The notes beneath the pieces are model-generated. The model worked only from the letters and a program-made list of their open reading frames with translations. It ran no database searches and was not told where the DNA came from. A program made the position numbers and the translations under genes. This document shows, one piece after another, positions 34,644 to 45,564 of a stretch of DNA of 64,000 bases. The stretch comes from Loripinus fragilis (lineage: Eukaryota > Mollusca > Bivalvia > Lucinida > Lucinidae). The DNA lies in contig OZ026515.1 in NCBI GenBank assembly GCA_964019695.1, forward strand, positions 36,038,994-36,102,993, given 5' to 3'. The first letter of the stretch is position 1; each line of letters begins with the position of its first letter.

Positions 34644-36832
34644 CTTTTGGCTGATTAAGTAGCATTATGATGATGAATTATCAGTCTAGGGACAAAATGC
34701 CCCTGTACTTTAAAACAATCACTGCAGTAAATTCAACATATATCAACACTGTGACAGCATGGCTTTCAAAATAAACAGTTTGTTCTACATCCGTAGGCTT
34801 GCCTTATCTCCATGCATGTAAAACCTGAGGCCAGTGATCAGCTTTGGATACAAATAAACTTCATTTAACAGTGAAGACCCAGATGTAATGCTACATCTGG
34901 CGACATTTGATCAGCGTCTGCATTGTTATCTATTGAATGACCAGCAAAACACGTCTGAAAATGTTGTCTGCTAAAGTTTTTTGCTGTATATTTAGTAATA
35001 ACATTACTGACTAAATGTAAGTAAAGGGGCAAATATCACACTGATCTTTCAGGAGCAGCCTGGTGATCTAGGTTTAAACTGTTTGTCAAAGAGACTCCCA
35101 AGCAGACGATAAAACAGACAAGTTTGGTTGGGTTGATTACATTAAGTGTTGATTTTAATATGTGGTGCCTCAATATACAATGAGCCATCCCATGTAGATG
35201 GAATATTCAATTGGAACATAAATGGTCAATAGACTTACCTCTTTTGATGTATGTGGCTGTTTGTCACATACTTTGCTGTTTTTATACAGTAGGAACTTAT
35301 TAAAATTGAAGTTCTGGAGCAGTCTAGTCTGGGTTTTGATAGAGAAAATAGATTCAACAAAAACAAAGCGAATAAAGATGATAAATATATTATGTTTTGC
35401 TGTATGCACGGAGCTATCTTTTGACAGAGTAATTACTAAATTCAGATGCTGAACCCAGTTAAATAAACAAGTAATCTCAGAGTGTTGATAACACAATTAC
35501 AGGGGAAATTTATGAAGTCCAATCTGAGTTCCTCATAAGCGCTTGTCCCTGGAGTGCTATGTCAAGAATATGATTAATTAACTGCCAATTAGAGATGTAT
35601 TAACTCTTTGTATACTGGAAAACTCTAAACAGGTTCTTTGTCACACAGTGAAAACACAGATGAAGTGCAACATCATGCTGCATTTCATCAGGCCTACATT
35701 GTTTTTTTTAGGTAAAAACAATCATCAGGGACAGAAATATATCATAATAATTGGGAAGGGCATATGTGACTCCTGAAAATACATAGTGGACAATCTTATC
35801 TTTATTGTGTTCATCTGTATGGGACAATCCATCGGAATCTCAAGATTAATGATAACACCACGCCTCATTTTCAGCTTTTACCATTGTCTAAGGTAGATCA
35901 GTCCTAATTACGTATTCATGAGGTGCCGCCTTTACATTGACCCAATAGCCTTATTATACATAGTCCTCGTAGTCCATCTGTTATCTCTCCCAAAACAGTC
36001 ATAACTATACTTGAAGCTAGTTGCAATTATAGTTATCATCATCATCACCATCATCATCTTTATCTTAAGCTTGAATAATTGATAATTTCGGTATCACAGA
36101 TTAGCATTTAAAGAAAACAGCACAAAGTGATGTTAAATATACATGTGAACATGAAATATACATTTACAATACACAGTTGCAATATTCTATGGCTTGCTAA
36201 CCAATAACAAGGATAACATACACAAACAAAGAAAGTGAGATTCTCTTATTTTCATTATGGCCCTTTGCAATGGCCATATAAGGTCATGTGAGACATATCT
36301 AGATAACCACTTCGTAAAATTCTCAGATGAGTGCATGTAACTCGCGGGAATTGAATTCTCGACCACAGAATCTGGAAATTGATTCGACCTAACCATATAA
36401 ACACGGTTCAAAATAATTAAGCCAGCTCTTTTTAAAACAAGTAATCAGCCAAGAGACTTGAAAACGTCAGTCTGCATGTACCCTTGAATCCATGTTAAGG
36501 AAAAAAAGTATGATTTTATTTTGGGTAACCTGGTTTATCTTTATTAAAATCTTAGATAGGTCAGAATACCAAAAAAGCATGCATAGTCAAAATGACACTG
36601 TATTCATGACATGACTAAAGGCTTTTTGGTTGTTGAATTTAAAAACTTCCGATTTCTAAATAAAAAACATCTTAAATCTGGTTTTACCTTTTGAATTATA
36701 GAAGTAACCTTATTAGCACCGAAAAGACATTGTTCTAACACTGCACTCAAGTGTTTAACAGCAGGTTTTGCTTCATTATAGCAGTACTTTTGCAAGTAGT
36801 GCTTAAAACTGATTGTGACTTTAACATAGGTA
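34644..36832. other. AT-rich non-coding stretch
   Basis: No gene is supported. Two hairpins of the CAGTGAAGACC...CTGCATTG group lie at 34872-34930 and 35648-35705. A (CAT)n tract is at 36040-36060. The frames at 35170-35496 and 36604-36795 (minus) lack domains and have AT-driven codons. Confidence 0.4.
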
Positions 36833-37544
36833 GAGTTAGGTGGGGCAAGACGCCCAGGAGGGGTAAAACGCCCGTATGCTTGATATCAATAATCACGAAG
36901 TTCAGCTAACTGTATCAGTGACTGCGCAGCGTGAGATTCATTTAACCCACATTATTTCTTCACGGGCAGCATACGCTTAAAGCTGCATAGTCTGTAACTT
37001 TTGATCTTTTAATTTTTGAAGTAAAGTTTCTATTTTTCAAGAATACAGTAAAAATACTCAAATTCACGTAAAGATTTTACCATTTTCGTAAATCTTAACA
37101 AATTATCACAATCAAAACAAGAGCATAATGTTAAAAATCAACTGTCTAGAATTATTGGAGGGACGCAAATAATTACTTTCAAGAGAAAAACACCTGTTTT
37201 TATAAGATAATTCACTTTTCCATGCAGTTTTCAGCTGTACTGAACATATTTATTGTGAAAACATAACTTAATTCTATTTTTGCAAGTGATTTAAAAAGAA
37301 AAGAAAATTTTTCGAAAAATGATCAAAGTTACAGAGTATGCAGCTTTAATATTTACCTTACACAATTGATTTTTTGATTGTTCGGTTTAAAATCACAATC
37401 TTGCATTTTCTCTTACTGTTCACTTACTGTTGGACTCCAATCCCCCATATAATGCATACTTGTGAAATATTTAGCAAAACACAAAATCTCATTGCACCTT
37501 CGCACTAAGAACGTATTTGTTGATTATGTTATTGCTACCTATGT

Positions 37545-38795
37545 GGGACAAAATGCCCATATACCCCGGCATCCAATTTAGGTTACCTTGCACCCCCCCC
37601 CCAGGACAATTTTTCATGGGTGCCAAATTGTTCATTAGGACCCCCTGGATGGGAAACGAAGGTGTCCTCAAAAAAAATTTGGTATGGGCTATGTGAAATT
37701 GCATGGTTTCTATGCCAACCCATAGCGAATTTGAGAAGGGGGGTCTGCCTATAAAATTACTAATATCTCAGCTGTTACTTATCCTAGACTACTAAACTTA
37801 ATACCAAATAAAAGCTTAGACATATGCCTATTATCCCCTTGTTACATATGGAAATTATCCAATTTGCATATTCATAAATATTTATGAAAACATTAAAAAT
37901 GTGTTTCACGAATGAAGGTATACGTACAAGATCAAACATATCTCAGCTGCTTTTAGTCGTAGAGTACTAAAATTTGTACTAAAATAAAGCCAAGACATAG
38001 GCCTTTCATTCCATGGTCAAATATGCAACGTACATTATTTGCATAATTTGCATATTCATGAATATTAATAAAATCGCTAAAAAATAAGGGAAAATCATTG
38101 CAAATATAAATAGGCTGATTTCATCCCAATATTGTCATTGTTGCATGTTTTAATATAATCAATGTTACAATTTGACAGGTCCAATCATCCAGTGGTCCTA
38201 TATGAATATTATCTCATTTGAATATTCATGAAAATGCATGAAAACTTAAAAAAAATGAGGGAAAATCACGTAAAAACTATTAGCCTAGGGGAGGGGTTAA
38301 GGTACGGTCTATCCTGCACTCCTAGGGCCTATTAAATTCATGCCAGATTGTTCAGTGGGACCCTCAGAATGTGAAATGAAGTTCTCCTCACAAGAAATTA
38401 GGTATGGGCTACGTGAAAATGCATGGTTTCCATGGCAACCGATTTTATGATTCTCGAGATTGGGGGGTAGGCCTACAAATTCAATCATATCTAGGGTTCT
38501 ACTTATTCTAGAGCACTAAAATTGGTGTCAAATTAAAGCTTAGACACATGTCTTTATTCTTGTGGTCAGATTTGTAAATCATCTAATTTGCATATATATG
38601 AATATTAATGAAAACCTACAAAAATGAAGTAAAATTATGAAAAAAACAACATAAATGAACATATTTCAGCACAAAACACATCAAACCACCATTGTTGCCA
38701 GTTTTTATATCCTAAGTGATTCAATTTGATAAGTTCTTTCATCCAGTGGTCCTATATGAAAATCATCTCATGGTCCAATATGAAAATTATCTCAT
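37545..38795 (+). repeat. Left ~1.25-kb arm of the quasi-palindrome
   Basis: Begins TGTGGGACAAAATGCCCATA, then a C-run, AGGACAATTTTTCATG, and ends near GGTCCAATATGAAAATTATC. Pairs with 39725-40975 almost throughout by reading. Confidence 0.75.
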
Positions 38796-39724
38796 TTGCA
38801 TATTCATGAATATTAATGAAATCTTAAAATGATGGAAAAAAGCATGGTCAAACTATAGTATGCAACGGGGATAATCAGACCATAATTGAACACATCAGAC
38901 ATTTTATTATGGGCATAAATTTGTCCAATAGGACCACTTAAATGTAAAAAAATATTGTCCTCAAAAATAAATGTTATTTGGGTTTTTGAAATTTCATGGT
39001 TTCCATGGCAACCCATTATGCCGACTGTAAAGATTGGGGTATACGTACAAAAAATACTCATATCTTAACAACATCTCATCCTAGATTACTAAACATGGTA
39101 CCAAACTAATCGCTGGACATAGCAGTTTAATTTGGTAGTTAGATATGCAAATCATCTAATATCTATATTCATGAATATTAATGAAAACTTTAGAAATGAG
39201 AGATAAAATCTCAATAAAATTAAGGGGTGTATGTATAAAATTACCAATTACCAATATCTCAGCAGCTATGCGTCCGAGTGTATCAAACTTGGTGCCAAGT
39301 CAATGCTTAGACATAATACTTTTACCTTAAGTTCAGCTTAGAAAAATAGTTAACATTAATTATTATGAGTTTTAATTAAAACAGAAGAAACAAATGAAAA
39401 ATCGTGGAAAAATCAAGGGGGTGTACTTACAAATCTAATAATATCTCAATTGCTATGTGCCCTAGAGTACCAAAATTGGTTTAAAACTAATGGTAAGACA
39501 ATATTGTGTTTAATAAATTATCAAATTTTAAAGTGATCATATTATAATATTCATGAATATTGATGAAACCATGAGCATTTTGAGAATAATATTTGAAAAT
39601 GAAGGGGATATACCTACAAAATTACTCATATCTCAGCAGCTTATAGCCCTTACGTAGCAAACAAGGTGCCAACTTATTGCTATTATACAGCCCTTTATCT
39701 AAATGGTAATATTTGCCAGTTGTC

Positions 39725-40975
39725 ACATAATTTTCATATTGGACCATGAGATAATTTTCATATAGGACCACTGGATGAAAGAACTTATCAAATTGAATCA
39801 CTTAGGATATAAAAACTGGCAACAATGGTGGTTTGATGTGTTTTGTGCTGAAATATGTCCATTTATGTTTTTTTTATGATTTTACTTCATTTTTGTAGGT
39901 TTCATTAATATTCATAAATATGCAAATTAGATGATTTACAAATCTGACCACAAGAATAAAGACATGTGTCTAAGCTTTAATTTGACAACAATTTTAGTAC
40001 TCTAGGATAAGTAGAACCCTAGATATGAATGAATTTGTAGGCCTACCCCCCAATCTCGAGAATTATATAAGCTGTTGCCACGGAAACCATGCATTTTCAC
40101 GTAGCCCATACCTAATTTCTTGTGAGGAGAACTTCATTTCACATTCTGAGGGTCCCACTGAACAATTTGGCATAAATTTAAAAGGCCCTAGGAGTGCAGG
40201 ATAGACCCTAACTTAACCCCTCCTCTAGGCTTATAGTTTTTACGTGATTTTCCCTCATTTTTTTAAGTTTTCATGCATTTTCATGAATATTCAAATGAGA
40301 TAATATTCACATAGGACCACTGGATTATTGGAGCTGTCAAATTGTAACATTGATTATATTAAAACATGCAACAATGACAATATTGGGATGAAATCAGCCT
40401 ATTTATATTTGTAATGATTTTCCCTTATTTTTTAGCGATTTTATTAATATTCATGAATATGCAAATTATGCAAATAAGGTACGTTGCATATTGGACCATG
40501 GAATAAAAGGCCTATGTCTTGGCTTTATTTTAGTACAAATTTTAGTACACTACGACTAAAAGCAGCTGAGATATTATTGATCTTGTACGTATACCCCCAT
40601 TCGTGAAACACATTTTTAATGTTTTCATAAATATTTATGAATATGCAAATTAGATAATTTCCATATGCAACAAGGGGATAATAGGCATATGTCTAAGCTT
40701 TAATTTGGTATTAAGTTTAGTAGTCTAGGATAAGTAACAGCTGAGATATGAGTAATTTTATAGGCAGACCCCCCTTCTCACATTCGCTATGGGTTGGCAT
40801 AGAAACCATGCAATTTCACATAGCCCAAACCAAAAGTTTTTTGAGGACACCTTCGTTTCCCATCCAGGGGGCCCCAATGAACAATTTGGCACTCATGAAA
40901 AATTGTCCTGGGGGGGGGTGCAAGGTAACCTAAAATGGATGCTGGGGTAATAGGGCTGTATGGGCAAAATACCTA
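39725..40975 (-). repeat. Right ~1.25-kb arm of the quasi-palindrome
   Basis: Begins ATAATTTTCATATTGGACC and ends with a G-run at 40910-40918, GTGCAAGGTAACC and GTATGGGCAAAATACC, the inverse of 37545-38795. Confidence 0.75.
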
Positions 40976-41357
40976 GGTTAGGCGTTTTGCCCCTTATGTT
41001 TTAAGATACTTGTCTCTTGTCAGTTCTTATGCAAAATGAAGTTATAGAGAGAATTCTACTTCTTTTAATTCCAATGCAATTGTCATAAGGGTATGCGAAA
41101 GCAGACCCCATCTATGGAGTAAAGGGCGTTTTGTCCAACCCCAAAAAGCGTTTGCTATGGGACAAAACGCCCTAAAAATAGAAAAACAAAATATATTCAT
41201 ATATTTTGCGCATTGATATATTTTTTGGTTTTAATGTCATATTTCTAGAGGACTATATGAGCATTACACAAAAAGTATAACCTTTCCAAAATTAATCAGA
41301 ATCTAAAGTTTCTATGAGCAAGATTCCTTTAGGGGTGCGTCCTGTCCAACCTTACTC

Positions 41358-41888
41358 ATGGATCAAAAAAGTATAGACGCTGTTTTGCCTAAAGGCAGAG
41401 AACATTGGGTTTATTGTTGACCAGCCATTCAATCGCAAGTTGAGCATGAACAAAGTTGTATAACCTCGGGGCAAGATCATTGCTCATGCACAACTGTTGT
41501 AATTTTTACATATTCATTACATTTTCAAAGCAAGTCTTTAATGAAACTTAAGATTTTCGCAACCGTTCATAGCCTATTGAAAGACATAAATTTAATTGAC
41601 AGCTGCCAAGTTCACTTGCTTCGAACTTCGAATTTATTCACCAGAAGTGACACTGGTGTTGTAATTGACAGCGAGCCGCACCTCAGTCGAACATGCAAAT
41701 GAAGCCTTTTGTTTGCTCCGTTGACTGCCTGTGTTCACACTGGCTATTCCGCTTTTCCATTTTACACTCCAACAAAACCGTTAATACGATTTCATTTTAA
41801 ATAAAAAACTGTTTTATTCCTGAATTAGAAATAATTTCTATATTTTAGACATTTATAAATAAGTGTAAATATAAGCAATAAATTCAAT
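41358..41888. other. Non-coding spacer with MITE end fragment
   Basis: A solo end of the GCCCCGAGGTTATAA MITE lies at 41438-41472 (AGTTGAGCATGAACAAAG..., TATAACCTCGGGGC). No gene. Confidence 0.45.
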
Positions 41889-42150
41889 CCTGGGTTTGCT
41901 CAATGATAGATTATAATTGAATATAAGTGCTAAAAACTTTTAAGAAATAAATTCAATTTGAGGTATGTTCATGAAATCATGAATACTTCGGTCTCTTGCA
42001 AAGTTAACGTGAAGCCGAAGGGCTTCACTTACTTTGCAAGAGGCCCAAAGTATTCATGATTCTATGAACATTCCAAAAATCGAATTTATTTCTTAAAAGT
42101 TTTAAGCACTTATATAATCAATTATATCTATCATTGAGCATACCCCGGAT
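41889..42150. repeat. Long hairpin, ~125-bp arms
   Basis: Near-complementary arms meet at GTGAAGCC GAAG GGCTTCAC (42009-42028). Pairing extends outward through CTTGCAAAG/CTTTGCAAG, ATGAATACTT/AAGTATTCAT, AATTTATTTCTTAA and its inverse, to GGGTTTGCTCAATGATAG (41893) against ATCATTGAGCATACCCC (42130). It is either a MITE or a foldback remnant; the ends are not defined. Confidence 0.7.
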
Positions 42151-42289
42151 ACCGAATATGTTCTTGAATATTATAAAAACTGGGTAATATCAGTACATTT
42201 AATATGTTATCCTTGGACCCTTTCTTGCATTTCGTTTCGACAAGATCGGCCCTTTGGGATACATATTCTGCAATAAAATACTACACATA

Positions 42290-42526
42290 TGAGCCATGTC
42301 ATGTGATTTCTAACAATGTGGTTTTGACAAGTGTAGACTCAGACAAGCATGTGCAGCCTCATTTTAAGCATAGAAACTCCAAATGATGTTCAGTCATTAG
42401 CTTAACAGTCATAGAATATTCATGTGACTAGCAAAGGCTCTGATCAGACTGCGCTTATGCGCAGGCTGATCAGAGGCTTTGCTGGTCTCACATACCACAT
42501 TGTTGGAAATCTCATGTCACGGCTCA
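42290..42526 (+). mobile_element. 237-bp TGAGCC palindromic MITE
   Basis: Ends TGAGCCATGTCATGTGATTT and the inverse of AAATCTCATGTCACGGCTCA, flanked by TA (42288-42289, 42527-42528). The inner hairpin GCAAAGGCTCTGATCAGACTG / GATCAGAGGCTTTGC lies at about 42424-42482. Confidence 0.85.
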
Positions 42527-43275
42527 TATCATTGTATAAACTTTTTTTTCTAGTACAAGTAAGCTTCGTTTTTTTCGTGTGTGCTTTTTCGTGTTTTTAA
42601 TTTCGTGTTTGTTTTTTTTTTCCTTTTGTTTTTTATCTTTTCATCTGAACTGTTTTATTATTTATTTATTCATTTATTTATTTATCTGCATTTATCTGCA
42701 TTCCCTTCTTATTCCCTAATGCTTAGTTCACACCAACGGCGCTTTGATGGCGCTTTAAAGCGGCGTGCAAAGCGGCACCAAAGCGTAACAAAGCTTGATT
42801 AAAGCGGCAGGGTCGTAATAGATCGTGGGAAAGCTTGGAGTAAAGCGGGACATTCGGCAAGAGCGCCAAATTTTTTTGAACTGTTCAAAAATTTATGGCG
42901 CTCTGTCACGAATTGATTAAAGCGCCGAGAGCGTATCAAAGCTTAACAAAGCACAACAAAGCTCAGCAAAGCTTGACTCAAAGCGTAGGAAAGCTTAACA
43001 GAGCTTGGTTCAAAGCGGGGACCCCAGTCTTCACGGTCTGTCACCACTTGACACGCTTCGTTAAGATGTCTCAAGATTTGCTACGATCTGGCATGAAGAT
43101 CTGACACGAGGTCAGACGCTTTCATCAAGATCTGACACGCTTTGTTACGCTTTCATGAAGGACTCTCACGCTTTCACACGAATTGAGGCGCTTTGATCAA
43201 GAATTGACACGTTTTGTTAGGCTTTGTTACGCTTGGCAAGCTTCCTCACGCTCTCTCACGCTCCTTCACGCTCTC

Positions 43276-43389
43276 CTACGCCTCAAGGGCTAGGATGTAG
43301 TTATACAGCAGGGAGACAAACATCATGTCTTCTTCAGATAGATCATGCTCTGGTACATCTGGAATTTCTGGATCTTGTTGTTCTGCCAT
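43276..43389 (-). pseudogene. 37-codon ORF, possible transposase N-terminal remnant
   Basis: Starts with ATG at 43389 and ends with TAG at 43276. It begins MAEQQDPEIPDVPEHDLSEE, is acidic, then turns hydrophobic (MFVSLLYNYILALEA). A TATAAATA box lies about 50 bp upstream on the minus strand (43439-43446). Position inside a TIR element and the acidic start suggest the first codons of an ALP1/HARBI1-type transposase whose remainder was deleted. That function is an inference from context; no catalytic motif is present. The codons are well behaved, in contrast to the AAAGC word array on both sides. Confidence 0.4.
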
Positions 43390-43438
43390 CGTGTTCTGGA
43401 ATCAAAGATGCAATGATTTTGTGGATCTGCTGCATCTT

Positions 43439-43446
43439 TATTTATA
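43439..43446 (-). promoter_or_regulatory. TATA box upstream of the 43276-43389 ORF
   Basis: TATAAATA on minus, preceded by GAGC and about 50 bp before the ATG at 43389. Plausible transposon promoter. Confidence 0.4.
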
Positions 43447-43845
43447 GCTCTGGGTCAAAAGCGGCATGAAATCGGCGATCTCGACATTTTCTAATGCGTA
43501 ACAGAGCTTAACAGACCGTAACAATGCACAACATAGCTTGATAATCGTATCAGAGCCTGATTTAAAGCATCATAGTCGCATCAAAGCGTAATAAAGCGTA
43601 ATAAAGCTTATCAAAGCTTATCAAAGCGTGATTTCAAGCGTAACATAGCCTCATCAAAGCGGGATCAAATCGTGAGGAAACGTAACAAGTCGGGCAATAA
43701 TTGGTCCCCAATTCGTATCAGAGCGTATCAGACCTTATCAGAGCGTAACATTACTTAGGAGATCGCGACATTTTTGAAAAAGTAAACAAAAATGACGGCG
43801 CTTTGCGCGCTGATTTAAAGCGCGGCATTCGCCGTTGGTGTGAAC

Positions 43846-44270
43846 CAGATATAATAGATATGGATAGCTGAAAGAACATTAAACTTGAGTAGATATACTT
43901 TTCTTCAAAAACTTAATTTTGATTCTCTATATATTCATGTAGATTAAACTAAATTAAATATTTAAGCATATTTGGGCATGTGTATAGTACTTTTATTGCG
44001 TGCATTTATGAATCTTTTGTTATATTCCCGTATGTTTGACTATGCATCGGATTTACCAATAAAACACATGTTCTGATCTGTTTTCGTGATTGTCTAATTT
44101 GAAAATATAATTACATGTATGTGAGCCAAAGTCGCATCAGTCGAACCTGCTTTGTTCTTATTAATGAATTCATAGTGGGTGTGATTCCTTCTGTAAATAT
44201 CTAAATATGTTCCGGCTTGATGTCAAAGAAAGGTGAGGAGTCACTAGAAGAAAGCATTAATTCATATAAT
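43846..44270. other. AT-rich spacer
   Basis: No gene or recognisable element. Confidence 0.35.
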
Positions 44271-44509
44271 TGAGCCGCGACATGTGATTCCCAACAATGT
44301 GGCATTTTGACAAGTGTAGACTCGGACGAGCCTGTGCAGCCTCATTTTAAGCTTAGGAGCTCCAAATGGTGTTTAGTCAGTAGCTCAACACTCCTTGAAT
44401 AATCAAGCGACTAGCAAAGGCTCTGATCAGACTGCGCGTATGCGCAGGCTGGTCTGAGCCTTTGCTGTACGCACATACCACATTGTTGGAATTCTCATGT
44501 CATGGCCCA
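44271..44509 (+). mobile_element. 239-bp TGAGCC palindromic MITE
   Basis: Ends TGAGCCGCGACATGTGATTC and the inverse of AATTCTCATGTCATGGCCCA, with TA after the right end. The inner hairpin GCAAAGGCTCTGATCAGACTG / GGTCTGAGCCTTTGC is at about 44415-44465. Confidence 0.8.
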
Positions 44510-44524
44510 TATATATAATTACCA

Positions 44525-44760
44525 GATGGGCCTCGACGCGAGAAAACCTGTCTTGGGGTTTGCGAACAACAATGGCGCAGACAAGCGCACTCTGATCAGA
44601 GCCATTGTTATTCGCTGTCTGAAAAGTATAGCGGTCGAATGTGCCCCATGCAATATTTCATTATTCTAACTACATGTAGTCTCTGTAGCTGAGCAGGTTG
44701 GTTTAAGCCTTAACTTATCAGAAACCCCAAAGACGGGGTTTCTCGCGTCGATGCCATGTA
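44525..44760. mobile_element. GCGAGAAAACC...GGTTTCTCGC MITE
   Basis: Ends CGACGCGAGAAAACCTGTCT, TGGGGTTT and the inverse AAACCCCAAAGACGGGGTTTCTCGCGTCG. A GCGAACAACAATGGCGCAGAC...GATCAGAGCCATTGTTATTCGC hairpin lies near the left end. Confidence 0.7.
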
Positions 44761-45225
44761 TGGGCATTGCGGCGAGAAAATCCGGATTTTTTGCATGCGA
44801 ACAACAAATGCCTCGACCAGCCTACGCATTAGCGTTTTTATACATGTAATGCATTCGGTGGCTAGTCGAATACCTTAACTTGCTTAATAATTAAAAGAAA
44901 ATCTACTATGGCTAGTCTAGTAGTTGGCAAAGCTAGTTTGAACCCTGCATCTTCGTAAACCCCAAAGACAGGTTTTCTCTAACTGTGGTCTGTATTATAA
45001 TGCGACACAAGCTAAGAGTGTCAGTAAAAACTCATCAAAGATATATGATAGAGATGAGTTGTAGATTATACACGGCCATAACGATGTTTGTTATATTCTC
45101 TCCGTATGTTAAGTTTTGATAGCTCGAATTGAAGAAAACTTGGAATCCAATGTGAAATTCGAAATTGATTTCTGAGCTTGTTTCAAGAGATTAAGCAGTT
45201 TTCTTGTGTTTTTATGCAACACAAT
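44760..45225. repeat. Segment shared with 56730-57200
   Basis: GCGAGAAAATCCGGATTTT, GCATGCGAACAACAAATGC, GTAAACCCCAAAGACAGGTTTTCTC, then ATAATGCG, GCTAAG.GTCAGT...AAACTCATCAAAGA, TAACGATGTTTGTTAT and TGATAGCTCGAA...GAAAACTTGGAAT. The same order appears at 56730-57200. The match runs past the MITE-like 5' half, so either the repeat is longer or a flanking segment was duplicated. Confidence 0.6.
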
Positions 45226-45564
45226 TAAGACCAATTTTGATAAGCATAACAATTTTAATTTGCGCATGCGAAATCGCAAATGTCAGTGAATAAAGCTTTT
45301 ACCACTTAAAGGAGCATACATGTAACTCATACATCAAACGAGACAAATTGGTGGAGATTCGACGAATCGTTTGCTGGATGACTGGGCAACATTTTAAGCT
45401 TTAGTAGATACTTTTTGTCTAATACTTTCTCTTAAAATATAGATAATTGTAGTGTAGCGTTTTCACTTTTGTTCGGTATAGTTTTACAGAATCAATCAAT
45501 TCGAAATGACAACTCAAGAATATACATTCACCCTTTGCACTAGGGTTTTACAAAATATTGTAGA
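45226..45564. other. Region upstream of the disrupted GPCR
   Basis: AT-rich. AATATTGTAGA just before the ATG resembles AAGATTGTAAA before the intact paralog's ATG. No TATA box is obvious. Confidence 0.35.

Larger units (their letters stand above)
36833..41357. mobile_element. Possible 4.5-kb element with ~1.2-kb inverted arms
   Basis: The outer ends are roughly inverted: GAGTTAGGTGGGGCAAGACGC at 36833 and the inverse of GAGTAAGGTTGGACAGGACG at 41357. The word GGGACAAAACGCCC, in variants, occurs at 36855-36875, 37548-37562, 40962-40990, 41126-41141 and 41158-41173. Inside, 37545-38795 and 39725-40975 are inverted copies of each other. The middle is made of decayed units (TATCTCAGC..CTTATCCTAGAGTACTAAA...CAAATTAAAGCTTAGACA...TGCATATTCATGAATATTAATGAAA). 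No transposase frame. Confidence 0.55.
42726..43845. mobile_element. PIF/Harbinger-like collapsed element with AAAGCG word arrays
   Basis: Inverted ends GTTCACACCAACGGCG (42726-42741) and CGCCGTTGGTGTGAAC (43830-43845). Most of the element is an irregular array of AAAGCGTAAC/AAAGCTTGAT words: forward in 42740-43020, reversed in 43040-43290, forward again in 43500-43820. A unique island at 43276-43446 has a TATA box and a short acidic ORF on minus. No duplicated target was resolved. The assignment is by analogy with 49136-50631 and by the TTCACAC-type ends. Confidence 0.5.

Noticed and set aside
36604..36795. 63-codon minus frame with mixed composition
   Set aside because: It looks slightly protein-like but has no recognisable motif, no splice-site or promoter support, and AT-driven codons.
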